Part shown: positions 51,139 to 62,031 of the stretch, one piece after another | Position numbering within the stretch: the stretch's first letter is position 1 | Layout: each line of letters begins with the position of its first letter | NCBI GenBank assembly: GCA_032622095.1 | Contig: CP136064.1 | Span: 558,001-622,000 of the forward strand | Source of the DNA: Siphonodentalium dalli | Lineage: Eukaryota > Mollusca > Scaphopoda > Gadilida > Siphonodentaliidae | DNA length: 64,000 nt | Direction: 5' to 3' | Notes under the pieces: generated by a model | The model's database searches: none | Told to the model about the DNA's origin: nothing | Seen by the model: the letters and a program-made list of their open reading frames with translations, nothing else | Made by a program: the position numbers and the translations under genes

Positions 51139-54100
51139 TTTCTTATGTCCCTTTAAGTTGAGATACATCTGTTCCTTTAAACATACATTTGCATTCCACC
51201 ATGAAGATATATATTTTCTGCAGTCATTGTAAATGACAACCCGATTCGGATATGGCCAGATTTGACATGGCGCAGTATGGAGAAACATGCGCCAAATTGA
51301 AAATATCCAACAGTACTCCACCATGGAACCAGTCAATAGCAGATACCCCTTAAAGTTGGTGACTGTGTTACTTATGTCCCTTTAAGTTGAGATACATCTG
51401 TTCCTTTAAACATACATTTGCATTCCACCATGAAGATATATATTTTCTGCAGTCATTGTAAATGACAACCCGATTCGGATATGGCCAGATTTGACATGGC
51501 GCGGTATGGAGAAACATGCGCCAAGTAGAAAATATTCAACCGTACTCCACCATGGAACCATTCTAAATCAGACACCTCTTTAAGTTGGTGACTGTGTTAC
51601 TTATGTCCCTTTAAGTTGAGATACATCTGTTCTTTTAAACATACATTTGCATTCCAATATGAAGATATTTATTTTCTGCAGTCATTGTAAATGACAACCC
51701 GATTCGGATATGGCCAGATTTGACATGGCGCGGTATGGAGAAACATGCGCAAAATTGAAAATATCCAACCGTACTCCACCATGTAACCAGTCTATAGCAG
51801 ATACCCCTTCAAGTTGGTGACGGTGTTACTTATGTCCCTTTAAGTTGAGATACATCTGTTCCTTTAAACATTCATTTGCATTCCACCATGAAGATATATA
51901 TTTTCTGCAGTCATTGTAAATGACAACCCGATTCGGATATGGCCAGATTTGACATGGCGCGGTATGGAGAAACATGCGCCAAATTGAAAATATCCAACCG
52001 TACTCCACCATGTAACCAGTCTATAGCAGATACCCCTTAAAGTTGGTGACTGTGTTACTTATGTCCCTTTAAGTTGAGATACATCTGTTCCTTTAAACAT
52101 ACATTTGCATTCCAACATGAAGATATATATTTTCTGCAGTCATTGTAAATGACAACCCGATTCGGATATGGCCAGATTTGACATGGCGCGGTATGGAGAA
52201 ACATGCGCAAAATTGAAAATATCCAACCGTACTCCACCATGTAACCAGTCTATAGCAGATACCCCTTAAAGTTGGTGACGGTGTTACTTATGTCCCTTTA
52301 AGTTGAGATACATCTGTTCCTTTAAACATACATTTGCATTCCAACATGAAGATATATATTTTCTGCAGTCATTGTAAATGACAACCCGATTCGGATATGG
52401 CCAGATTTGACATGGCGCGGTATGGAGAAACATGCGCCAAATTGAAAATATCCAACCGTACTCCACCATGGAACCAGTCTATAGCAGATACCCCTTAAAG
52501 TTGGTGACTGTGTTACTTATGTCCCTTTAAGTTGAGATACATCTGTTCCTTTAAACATACATTTGCATTCCAACATGAAGATATATATTTTCTGCAGTCA
52601 TTGTAAATGACAACCCGATTCGGATATGGCCAGATTTGACATGGCGCGGTATGGAGAAACAAGCGCCAAATTGAAAATATCCAACCGTACTCCACCATGG
52701 AACCAGTCTATAGCAGATACCCCTTAAAGTTGGTGACTGTGTTACTTATGTCCCTTTAAGTTGAGATACATCTGTTTCTTTAAACATACATTTGCATTCC
52801 ACCATGAAGATATATATTTTCTGCAGTCATTGTAAATGACAACCCGATTCGGATATGGCCAGATTTGACATGGCGCGGTATGGAGAAACAAGCGCCAAAT
52901 TGAAAATATCCAACCGTACTCCACCATGGAACCAGTCTATAGCAGATACCCCTTAAAGTTGGTGACTGTGTTACTTATGTCCCTTTAAGTTGAGATACAT
53001 CTGTTTCTTTAAACATACATTTGCATTCCACCATGAAGATATATATTTTCTGCAGTCATTGTAAATGACAACCCGATTCGGATAGGGCCAGATTTGACAT
53101 GACGCGGTATGGAGAAACATGCGCCAAATTGAAAATATCCAACCGTACTCCACCATGGAACCAGTCTATATCAGACACCCCTTTAAGTTGGTGACTGTGT
53201 TACTTATGTCCCTTTAAGTTGAGATACATCTGTTCCTTTAAACATACATTTGCATTCCACCATGAAGATATATATTTTCTGCAGTCATTGTAAATGACAA
53301 CCCGATTCGGATATGGCCAGATTTGACATGGCGCGGTATGGAGAAACATGCGCCAAATTGAAAATATCCAACCGTACTCCACCATGGAACCAGTCTATAG
53401 CAGATACCCCTTTAAGTTGGTGACTGTGTTGCTTATGTCCCTTTAAGTTGAGATACATCTGTTCCTTTAAACATACATTTGCATTCCAACATGAAGATAT
53501 TTATTTTCTGTAGTCATTGTAAATGACAACCCGATTCGGATATGGCCAGATTTGACATGGCGCGGTATGGAGAAACATGCGCCAAATTGAAAATATCCAA
53601 CCGTACTCCACCATGGAACCAGTCTATAGCAGATACCCCTTAAAGTTGGTGACTGTGTTACTTATGTCCCTTTAAGTTGAGATACATCTGTTCCTTTAAA
53701 CATACATTTGCATTCCAACATGAAGATATTTATTTTCTGTAGTCATTGTAAATGACAACCCGATTCGGATATGGCCAGATTTGACATGGCGCGGTATGGA
53801 GAAACATGCGCCAAATTGAAAATATCCAACAGTACTCCACCATGGAACCAGTCTATAGCAGATACCCCTTAAAGTTGGTGACTGTGTTACTTATGTCCCT
53901 TTAAGTTGAGATACATCTGTTCCTTTAAACATACATTTGCATTCCAACATGAAGATATTTAATTTCTGTAGTCATTGTAAATGACAACCCGATTCGGATA
54001 TGGCCAGATTTGACATGGCGCGGTATGGAGAAACATGCGCCAAATAGAAAATATCCAACCGTACTCCACCATGGAACCAGTCTATAGCAGATACCCCTTA

Positions 54101-55260
54101 AAGTTGGTGACTGTGTTACTTATGTCCCTTTAAGTTGAGATACATCTGTTCCTCTAAACATACATTTGCATTCCAACATGAAGATACTTATTTTCTGTAG
54201 TCATTGTAAATGACAACCCGATTCGGATATGGCCAGATTTGACATGGCGCGGTATGGAGAAACATGCGCCAAGTAGAAAATATCCAACCGTACTCCACCA
54301 TGGAACCAGTCTAAATCAGACACCTCTTTAAGTTGGTGAATGTGTTACTTATGTCCCTTTAAGTTGAGATACATCTGTTCCTTTAAACATACATTTGCAT
54401 TCCAACATGAAGATATTTATTTTCTGCAGTCATTGTAAATGACAACCCGATTCGGATATGGCCAGATTTGACATGGCGCGGTATGGAAAAACATGCGCCA
54501 AATTGAAAATATCCAACCGTACTCCACCATGGAACCAGTCTATAGCAGATACCCCTTAAAGTTGGTGACTGTGTTACTTATGTCCCTTTAAGTTGAGATA
54601 CATCTGTTCCTTTAAGCATACATTTGCATTCCAACATGAAGATATTTATTTTCTGTAGTCATTGTAAATGACAACCCGATTCGGATATGGCCAGATTTGA
54701 CATGGCGCAGTATGGAGAAACATGCGCCAAATTGAAAATATCCAACAGTACTCCACCATGGAACCAGTCTATAGCAGATACCCCTTAATGTTGGTGACTG
54801 TGTTACTTATGTTCCTTTAAGTTGAGATACATCTGTTTCTTTAAACATACATTTGCATTCCAACATGAAGATATTTATTTTCTGTAGTCATTGTAAATGA
54901 CAACCCGATTCGGATATGGCCAGATTTGACATGGCGCGGTATGGAGAAACATGCGCCAAATAGAAAATATCCAACCGTACTCCACCATGGAACCAGTCTA
55001 TAGCAGATACCCCTTAAAGTTGGTGACTGTGTTACTTATGTCCCTTTAAGTTGAGATACATCTGTTCCTTTAAACATACATTTGCATTCCAACATGAAGA
55101 TATTTATTTTCTGTAGTCATTGTAAATGACAACCCGATTCGGATATGGCCAGATTTCACATGACGCGGTAGGGAGAAACATGCGCCAAATTGAAAATATC
55201 CAACAGTACTCCACCATGGAACCAGTCTATAGCAGATACCCCTTAAAGTTGGTGACGGTG
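51139..55260 (+). repeat. Right-zone HOR, 18 monomers (4122 bp)
   Basis: Order: A' B'' S' U K K L L/M M' N O P Q R, a fused monomer (54345), then E F'' G/T. The section M' to R matches 44269-45642 at an 8702-bp shift. The section from E onward matches 47475 onward at a 7099-bp shift. A' here begins with TTTCTTATG in its flank, as at 36941. The L/M monomer (52742) has CAAGCGCC with TTTCTTTAAAC. Confidence 0.8.
54345..54573 (+). repeat. Fused monomer marking a 7-monomer deletion
   Basis: The front matches monomer 45643 (GTGAATGTG flank, TTTATTTTCTGCAG). The back matches monomer 47246 (GGAAAAAC). The crossover lies between about 54430 and 54485. The shift to the related block drops from 8702 to 7099 bp across it, a loss of 1603 bp or exactly seven monomers. 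Confidence 0.82.
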
Positions 55261-57321
55261 TTACTTATGTCCCTTTAAGTTGAGATACATCTGTTCCTTT
55301 AAACATACATTTGCATTCCACCATGAAGATATTTATTTTCTGCAGTCATTGTAAATGACAACCCGATTCGGATATTGCCAGATTTGACATGGCGCGGTAT
55401 GGAGAAACATGCGCCAAATTGAAAATATCCAACAGTACTCCACCATGGAACCAGTCTATAGCAGATACCCCTTAAAGTTGGTGACTGTGTTACTTATGTC
55501 CCTTTAAGTTGAGATACATCTGTTCCTTTAAACATACATTTGCATTCCACCATGAAGATATATATTTTCTGCAGTCATTGTAAATGACAACCCGATTCGG
55601 ATATGGCCAGATTTGACATGGCGCGGTATGGAGAAACATGCGCCAAGTAGAAAATATCCAACCGTACTCCACCATGGAACCATTCTAAATCAGACACCTC
55701 TTTAAGTTGGTGACTGTGTTACTTATGTCCCTTTAAGTTGAGATACATCTGTTCCTTTAAACATACATTTGCATTCCAACATGAAGATATTTATTTTCTG
55801 CAGTCATTGTAAATGACAACCCGATTCGGATATGGCCAGATTTGACATGGCGCGGTATGTAGAAACATGCGCAAAATTGAAAATATCCAACCGTACTCCA
55901 CCATGTAACCAGTCTATAGCAGATACCCCTTCAAGTTGGTGACGGTGTTACTTATGTCCCTTTAAGTTGAGATACATCTGTTCCTTTAAACATTCATTTG
56001 CATTCCACCATGAAGATATATATTTTCTGCAGTCATTGTAAATGACAACCCGATTCAGATATGGCCAGATTTGACATGGCGCGGTATGGAGAAACATGCG
56101 CCAAATTGAAAATATCCAACCGTACTCCACCATGTAACCAGTCTATAGCAGATACCCCTTAAAGTTGGTGACGGTGTTACTTATGTCCCTTTAAGTTGAG
56201 ATACATCTGTTCCTTTAAACATACATTTGCATTCCAACATGAAGATATATATTTTCTGCAGTCATTGTAAATGACAACCCGATTCGGATATGGCCAGATT
56301 TGACATGGCGCGGTATGGAGAAACATGCGCCAAATTGAAAATATCCAACTGTACTCCACCATGGAACCAGTCTATAGCAGATACCCCTTAAAGTTGGTGA
56401 CTGTGTTACTTATGTCCCTTTAAGTTGAGATACATCTGTTCCTTTAAACATATATTTGCATTCCACCATGAAGATATATATTTTCTGCAGTCATTGTAAA
56501 TGACAACCCGATTCGGATAGGGCCAGATTTGACATGGCGCGGTATGGAGAAACATGCGCCAAATTGAAAATATCCAACCGTACTCCACCATGTAACCAGT
56601 CTATAGCAGATACCCCTTTAAGTTGGTGACTGTGTTACTTATGTCCCTTTAAGTTGAGATACATCTGTTCCTTTAAACATACATTTGCATTCCACCATGA
56701 AGATATATATTTTCTGCAGTCATTGTAAATGACAACCCGATTCGGATATGGCCAGATTTGACATGGCGCGGTATGGAGAAACATGCGCCAAATTGAAAAT
56801 ATCCAACAGTACTCCACCATGGAACCAGTCTATAGCAGATACCCCTTTAAGTTGGTGACTGTGTTACTTATGTCCCTTTAAGTTGAGATACATCTGTTCC
56901 TTTAAACATACATTTGCTTTCCAACATGAAGATATTTATTTTCTGTAGTCATTGTAAATGACAACCCGATTCGGATATGGCCAGATTTGACATGGCGCGG
57001 TAGGGAGAAACATGCGCCAAATTGAAAATATCCAACAGTACTCCACCATGGAACCAGTCTATAGCAGATACCCCTTAAAGTTGGTGACTGTGTTACTTAT
57101 GTCCCTTTAAGTTGAGATACATCTGTTTCTTTAAACATACATTTGCATTCCAACATGAAGATATTTATTTTCTGTAGTCATTGTAAATGACAACCCGATT
57201 CGGATATGGCCAGATTTGACATGACGCGGTAGGGAGAAACATGCGCCAAATTGAAAATATCCAACAGTACTCCACCATGGAACCAGTCTATAGCAGATAC
57301 CCCTTAAAGTTGGTGACGGTG
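55261..57321 (+). repeat. Nine-monomer unit A' B'' S' U K V A' D/E T (2061 bp), copy 2
   Basis: It matches 48162-50222 monomer for monomer at a 7099-bp shift. Private differences are GATATTGCC in A' (about 55373), TTCAGATATGG in U (about 56056) and CAACTGTACTCC in K (about 56346). The match also extends left through E, F'' and G/T to about 54485. Confidence 0.83.
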
Positions 57322-59153
57322 TTACTTATGTCCCTTTAAGTTGAGATACATCTGTTCCTTTAAACATACATTTGCATTCCACCATGAAGATATATATTTT
57401 CTGCAGTCATTGTAAATGACAACCCGATTCGGATATGGCCAGATTTGACATGGCGCGGTATGGAGAAACATGCGCCAAATTGAAAATATCCAACAGTACT
57501 CCACCATGGAACCAGTCTATAGCAGATACCCCTTAAAGTTGGTGACTGTGTTACTTATGTCCCTTTAAGTTGAGATACATCTGTTCCTTTAAACATACAT
57601 TTGCATTCCACCATGAAGATATATATTTTCTGCAGTCATTGTAAATGACAACCCGATTCGGATATGGCCAGATTTGACATGGCGCGGTATGGAGAAACAT
57701 GCGCCAAGTAGAAAATATCCAACCGTACTCCACCATGGAACCATTCTAAATCAGACACCTCTTTAAGTTGGTGACTGTGTTACTTATGTCCCTTTAAGTT
57801 GAGATACATCTGTTCCTTTAAACATACATTTGCATTCCAACATGAAGATATTTATTTTCTGCAGTCATTGTAAATGACAACCCGATTCGGATATGGCCAG
57901 ATTTGACATGGCGCGGTATGGAGAAACATGCGCAAAATTGAAAATATCCAACCGTACTCCACCATGTAACCAGTCTATAGCAGATACCCCTTCAAGTTGG
58001 TGACGGTGTTACTTATGTCCCTTTAAGTTGAGATACATCTGTTCCTTTAAACATTCATTTGCATTCCACCATGAAGATATATATTTTCTGCAGTCATTGT
58101 AAATGACAACCCGATTCGGATATGGCCAGATTTGACATGGCGCGGTATGGAGAAACATGCGCCAAATTGAAAATATCCAACCGTACTCCACCATGTAACC
58201 AGTCTATAGCAGATACCCCTTAAAGTTGGTGACGGTGTTACTTATGTCCCTTTAAGTTGAGATACATCTGTTCCTTTAAACATACATTTGCATTCCAACA
58301 TGAAGATATATATTTTCTGCAGTCATTGTAAATGACAACCCGATTCGGATATGGCCAGATTTGACATGGCGCGGTATGGAGAAACATGCGCCAAATTGAA
58401 AATATCCAACCGTACTCCACCATGGAACCAGTCTATAGCAGATACCCCTTAAAGTTGGTGACTGTGTTACTTATGTCCCTTTAAGTTGAGATACATCTGT
58501 TCCTTTAAACATACATTTGCATTCCAACATGAAGATATTTATTTTCTGTAGTCATTGTAAATGACAACCCGATTCGGATATGGCCAGATTTGACATGGCG
58601 CGGTAGGGAGAAACATGCGCCAAATTGAAAATATCCAACAGTACTCCACCATGGAACCAGTCTATAGCAGATACCCCTTAAAGTTGGTGACTGTGTTACT
58701 TATGTCCCTTTAAGTTGAGATACATCTGTTTCTTTAAACATACATTTGCATTCCAACATGAAGATATTTATTTTCTGTAGTCATTGTAAATGACAATCCG
58801 ATTCGGATATGGCCAGATTTGACATGGCGCGGTATGGAGAAACATGCGCCAAATAGAAAATATCCAACCGTACTCCACCATGGAACCAGTCTATAGCAGA
58901 TACCCCTTAAAGTTGGTGACTGTGTTACTTATGTCCCTTTAAGTTGAGATACATCTGTTCCTTCAAACATACATTTGCATTCCAACATGAAGATATTTAT
59001 TTTCTGTAGTCATTGTAAATGACAACTCGATTCGGATATGGCCAGATTTGACATGGCGCGGTATGGAGAAACATGCGCCAAATAGAAAATATCCAACCGT
59101 ACTCCACCATGGAACCAGTCTAAATCAGACACCTCTTTAAGTTGGTGACTGTG

Positions 59154-59382
59154 TTGCTTATGTTCCTTTAAGTTGAGATACATCCGTTCCTTTAAACATA
59201 CATTTGCACTGCAACATGAAGATATATATTTTCTGTAGTCATGGTAAATGACAACCCGATTCGGATATGGCCAGATTTGACATGGCGCGGTATGGAGAAA
59301 GATGCGCAAAATTGAAAATATCCAACCGTACTCCACCATGTAACCAGTCTATAGCAGATACCCCTTAAAGTTGGTGACTGTG
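59154..59382 (+). repeat. Divergent S-like monomer
   Basis: It carries an unusual load of changes: GTTGCTTATG, ACATCCGTT, GCACTGCAAC, ATATATTTTCTGTAG (mixed class), CATGGTAAATG (breaks the dyad) and GAAAGATGCGC. Monomer 61166 is its sister, with ACATCCGTT and GCATTGCAAC but without most of the other changes. The density of private changes suggests weaker homogenisation near the orientation switches. Confidence 0.75.
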
Positions 59383-60687
59383 TTACTTATGTCCCTTTAA
59401 GTTGAGATACATCTGTTTCTTTAAACATACATTTGCATTCCAACATGAAGATATTTATTTTCTGTAGTCATTGTAAATGACAACCCGATTCGGATATGGC
59501 CAGATTTCACATGACGCGGTAGGGAGAAACATGCGCCAAATTGAAAATATCCAACAGTACTCCACCATGGAACCAGTCTATAGCAGATACCCCTTAAAGT
59601 TGGTGACGGTGTTACTTATGTCCCTTTAAGTTGAGATACATCTGTTCCTTTAAACATACATTTGCATTCCAACATGAAGATATATATTTTCTGCAGTCAT
59701 TGTAAATGACAACCCGATTCGGATATGGCCAGATTTGACATGGCGCGGTATGGAGAAACATGCGCCAAATTGAAAATATCCAACCGTACTCCACCATGGA
59801 ACCAGTCTATAGCAGATACCCCTTAAAGTTGGTGACTGTGTTACTTATGTCCCTTTAAGTTGAGATACATCTGTTCCTTTAAACATACATTTGCATTCCA
59901 ACATGAAGATATATATTTTCTGCAGTCATTGTAAATGACAACCCGATTCGGATATGGCCAGATTTGACATGGCGCGGTATGGAGAAACATGCGCCAAATT
60001 GAAAATATCCAACCGTACTCCACCATAGAACCAGTCTATAGCAGATACCCCTTTAAGTTGGTGACTGTGTTACTTATGTCCCTTTAAGTTGAGATACATC
60101 TGTTCCTTTAAACATACATTTGCTTTCCAACATGAAGATATTTATTTTCTGTAGTCATTGTAAATGACAACCCGATTCGGATATGGCCAGATTTGACATG
60201 GCGCGGTATGGAAAAACATGCGCCAAATTGAAAATATCCAACCGTACTCCACCATGGAACCAGTCTATAGCAGATACCCCTTAAAGTTGGTGACTGTGTT
60301 ACTTATGTTCCTTTAAGTTGAGATACATCTGTTTCTTTAAACATACATTTGCATTCCAACATGAAGATATTTATTTTCTGTAGTCATTGTAAATGACAAC
60401 CCGATTCGGATATGGCCAGATTTGACATGGCGCGGTATGGAGAAACATGCGCCAAATAGAAAATATCCAACCGTACTCCACCATGGAACCAGTCTATAGC
60501 AGATACCCCTTAAAGTTGGTGACTGTGTTACTTATGTCCCTTTAAGTTGAGATACATCTGTTCCTTTAAACATACATTTGCATTCCAACATGAAGATATT
60601 TATTTTCTGTAGTCATTGTAAATGACAACCCGATTCGGATATGGCCAGATTTCACATGACGCGGTAGGGAGAAACATGCGCCAAATT

Positions 60688-60695
60688 GAAAATAT
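60688..60695. other. Inversion junction 1 with 8-bp microhomology
   Basis: Forward sequence ends TTGAAAATAT and minus-orientation sequence begins CAGAAAATATATATC. GAAAATAT is common to both, so the exact breakpoint can lie anywhere within these eight bases. No foreign bases are inserted. Confidence 0.85.
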
Positions 60696-61105
60696 ATATC
60701 TTCATGTTGCAGTGCAAATGTATGTTTAAAGGAACGGATGTATCTCAACTTAAAGGAACATAAGTAACACAGTCACCAACTTAAAGAGGTGTCTGATTTA
60801 GACTGGTTCCATGGTGGAGTACGGTTGGATATTTTCTATTTGGCGCATGTTTCTCCATACCGCGCCATGTCAAATCTGGCCATATCCGAATCGGGTTGTC
60901 ATTTACAATGACTACAGAAAATAAATATCTTCATGTTGGAATGCAAATGTATGTTTGAAGGAACAGATGTATCTCAACTTAAAGGGACATAAGTAACACA
61001 GTCACCAACTTTAAGGGGTATCTGCTATAGACTGGTTCCATGGTGGAGTACGGTTGGATATTTTCTATTTGGCGCATGTTTCTCCATACCGCGCCATGTC
61101 AAATC
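60696..61105 (-). repeat. Short inverted satellite segment (about 1.8 monomers)
   Basis: CATAAGTAA anchors, the reverse complement of TTACTTATG, end at 60767 and 60996, 229 bp apart, so the repeat phase is normal within the inverted piece. It corresponds to part of the 59154 monomer, all of 58925 and the end of 58696, read backwards. Confidence 0.88.
61103..61105. other. Inversion junction 2 (return to forward)
   Basis: Minus sequence GCCATGTCAAATC joins forward sequence ATCCAACCGTACTCC, sharing ATC. The forward sequence resumes at the equivalent of 59091, a shift of 2012 bp. Confidence 0.82.
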
Positions 61106-62031
61106 CAACCGTACTCCACCATGGAACCAGTCTAAATCATACACCTCTTTAAGTTGGTGACTGTGTTACTTATGTTCCTTTAAGTTGAGATACATCCGTT
61201 CCTTTAAACATACATTTGCATTGCAACATGAAGATATATATTTTCTGTAGTCATTGTAAATGACAACCCGATTCGGATATGGCCAGATTTGACATGGCGC
61301 GGTATGGAGAAACATGCGCAAAATTGAAAATATCCAACCGTACTCCACCATGTAACCAGTCTATAGCAGATACCCCTTAAAGTTGGTGACTGTGTTACTT
61401 ATGTCCCTTTAAGTTGAGATACATCTGTTTCTTTAAACATACATTTGCATTCCAACATGAAGATATTTATTTTCTGTAGTCATTGTAAATGACAACCCGA
61501 TTCGGATATGGCCAGATTTCACATGACGCGGTAGGGAGAAACATGCGCCAAATTGAAAATATCCAACAGTACTCCACCATGGAACCAGTCTATAGCAGAT
61601 ACCCCTTAAAGTTGGTGACGGTGTTACTTATGTCCCTTTAAGTTGAGATACATCTGTTCCTTTAAACATACATTTGCATTCCAACATGAAGATATATATT
61701 TTCTGCAGTCATTGTAAATGACAACCCGATTCGGATATGGCCAGATTTGACATGGCGCGGTATGGAGAAACATGCGCCAAATTGAAAATATCCAACCGTA
61801 CTCCACCATGGAACCAGTCTATAGCAGATACCCCTTAAAGTTGGTGACTGTGTTACTTATGTCCCTTTAAGTTGAGATACATCTGTTTCTTCAAACATAC
61901 ATTTGCATTCCAACATGAAGATATTTATTTTCTGTAGTCATTGTAAATGACAACCCGATTCGGATATGGCCAGATTTGACATGGCGCGGTATGGAGAAAC
62001 ATGCGCCAAATAGAAAATATCCAACCGTACT
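61106..62031 (+). repeat. Forward satellite island (about 4 monomers)
   Basis: Its monomers start at 61166, 61395, 61624 and 61853. The first three match 59154, 59383 and 59612 at a 2012-bp shift (ACATCCGTT, then GATTTCACATGACG, then K). From about 61888 the match fails: 61853 has TTTCTTCAAAC, CTGTAG and CAAATAG where 59841 has a K body. It is truncated at junction 3. Confidence 0.85.
62029..62031. other. Inversion junction 3
   Basis: Forward CCAACCGTACT joins minus-orientation CTTTAAGGGGTATCTGC, sharing ACT. The forward monomer is cut within its CCAACCGTACTCCACC segment. The array stays inverted from here to the window end. Confidence 0.82.

Larger units (their letters stand above)
1..60695 (+). 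repeat. Main 229-bp satellite array, forward orientation
   Basis: About 265 head-to-tail monomers fill this stretch without interruption. The anchor TTACTTATG recurs every 229 bp (79, 308, 537, 766 and so on to 60528). The only phase slips I found are single-base deletions in M-type monomers, one 2-base deletion (26409-26635) and one 1-base insertion near 34798. Monomers differ from each other at scattered sites, and the same combinations of differences return at multi-monomer spacing, which defines higher-order repeats. No non-satellite sequence is visible. The plus strand designation is arbitrary. Length and purity fit eukaryotic heterochromatin; centromere function cannot be judged from sequence alone. 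Confidence 0.98.
57322..60695 (+). repeat. Right-edge HOR remnant before inversion (3374 bp)
   Basis: Order: A' B'' S' U K, then a GGTAGGG monomer (58467), an H-like one (58696, GACAATCCG), a CAAATAG one (58925, CCTTCAAAC and GACAACTCG), a very divergent S-like one (59154), G/T (59383), K, K (59841, CCATAGAACC), D (60070), F'' (60299), and a truncated monomer (60528, GATTTCACATGACG) that ends at the inversion junction. Confidence 0.78.
58816..61105. repeat. Imperfect inverted repeat, 418-bp arms, 1454-bp spacer
   Basis: The arm 58816-59233 is the reverse complement of 60688-61105 with no length difference. Both arms share GCACTGCAAC, ACATCCGTT and CCTTCAAAC, a combination absent elsewhere. 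At least two mismatches exist (GTTGCTTATG and GACAACTCG occur only in the left arm). The spacer 59234-60687 is forward satellite. The right arm is therefore an inverted copy of this nearby template rather than of a random monomer. Confidence 0.82.

Noticed and set aside
51121-51336. 71-codon version of the recurring open frame
   Set aside because: It is the same satellite frame lengthened at both ends by TTTCTTATG and AGTCAATAGC changes in this copy. Nothing suggests translation.
59010-59339. 109-codon open frame on the minus strand
   Set aside because: It arises because the divergent monomer at 59154 has private base changes that let the frame run on into the next monomer in a different reading phase. 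Both parts are satellite sequence.
60566-60748. 60-codon open frame spanning inversion junction 1
   Set aside because: It exists only because forward and inverted satellite are joined at 60688-60695. It has no counterpart elsewhere in the array.
60688-62031. Treating the orientation switches as certain biology
   Set aside because: Breakpoints are clean and within satellite, so they could also come from fold-back reads or a misassembled repeat. I keep them as findings but not as proven rearrangements.
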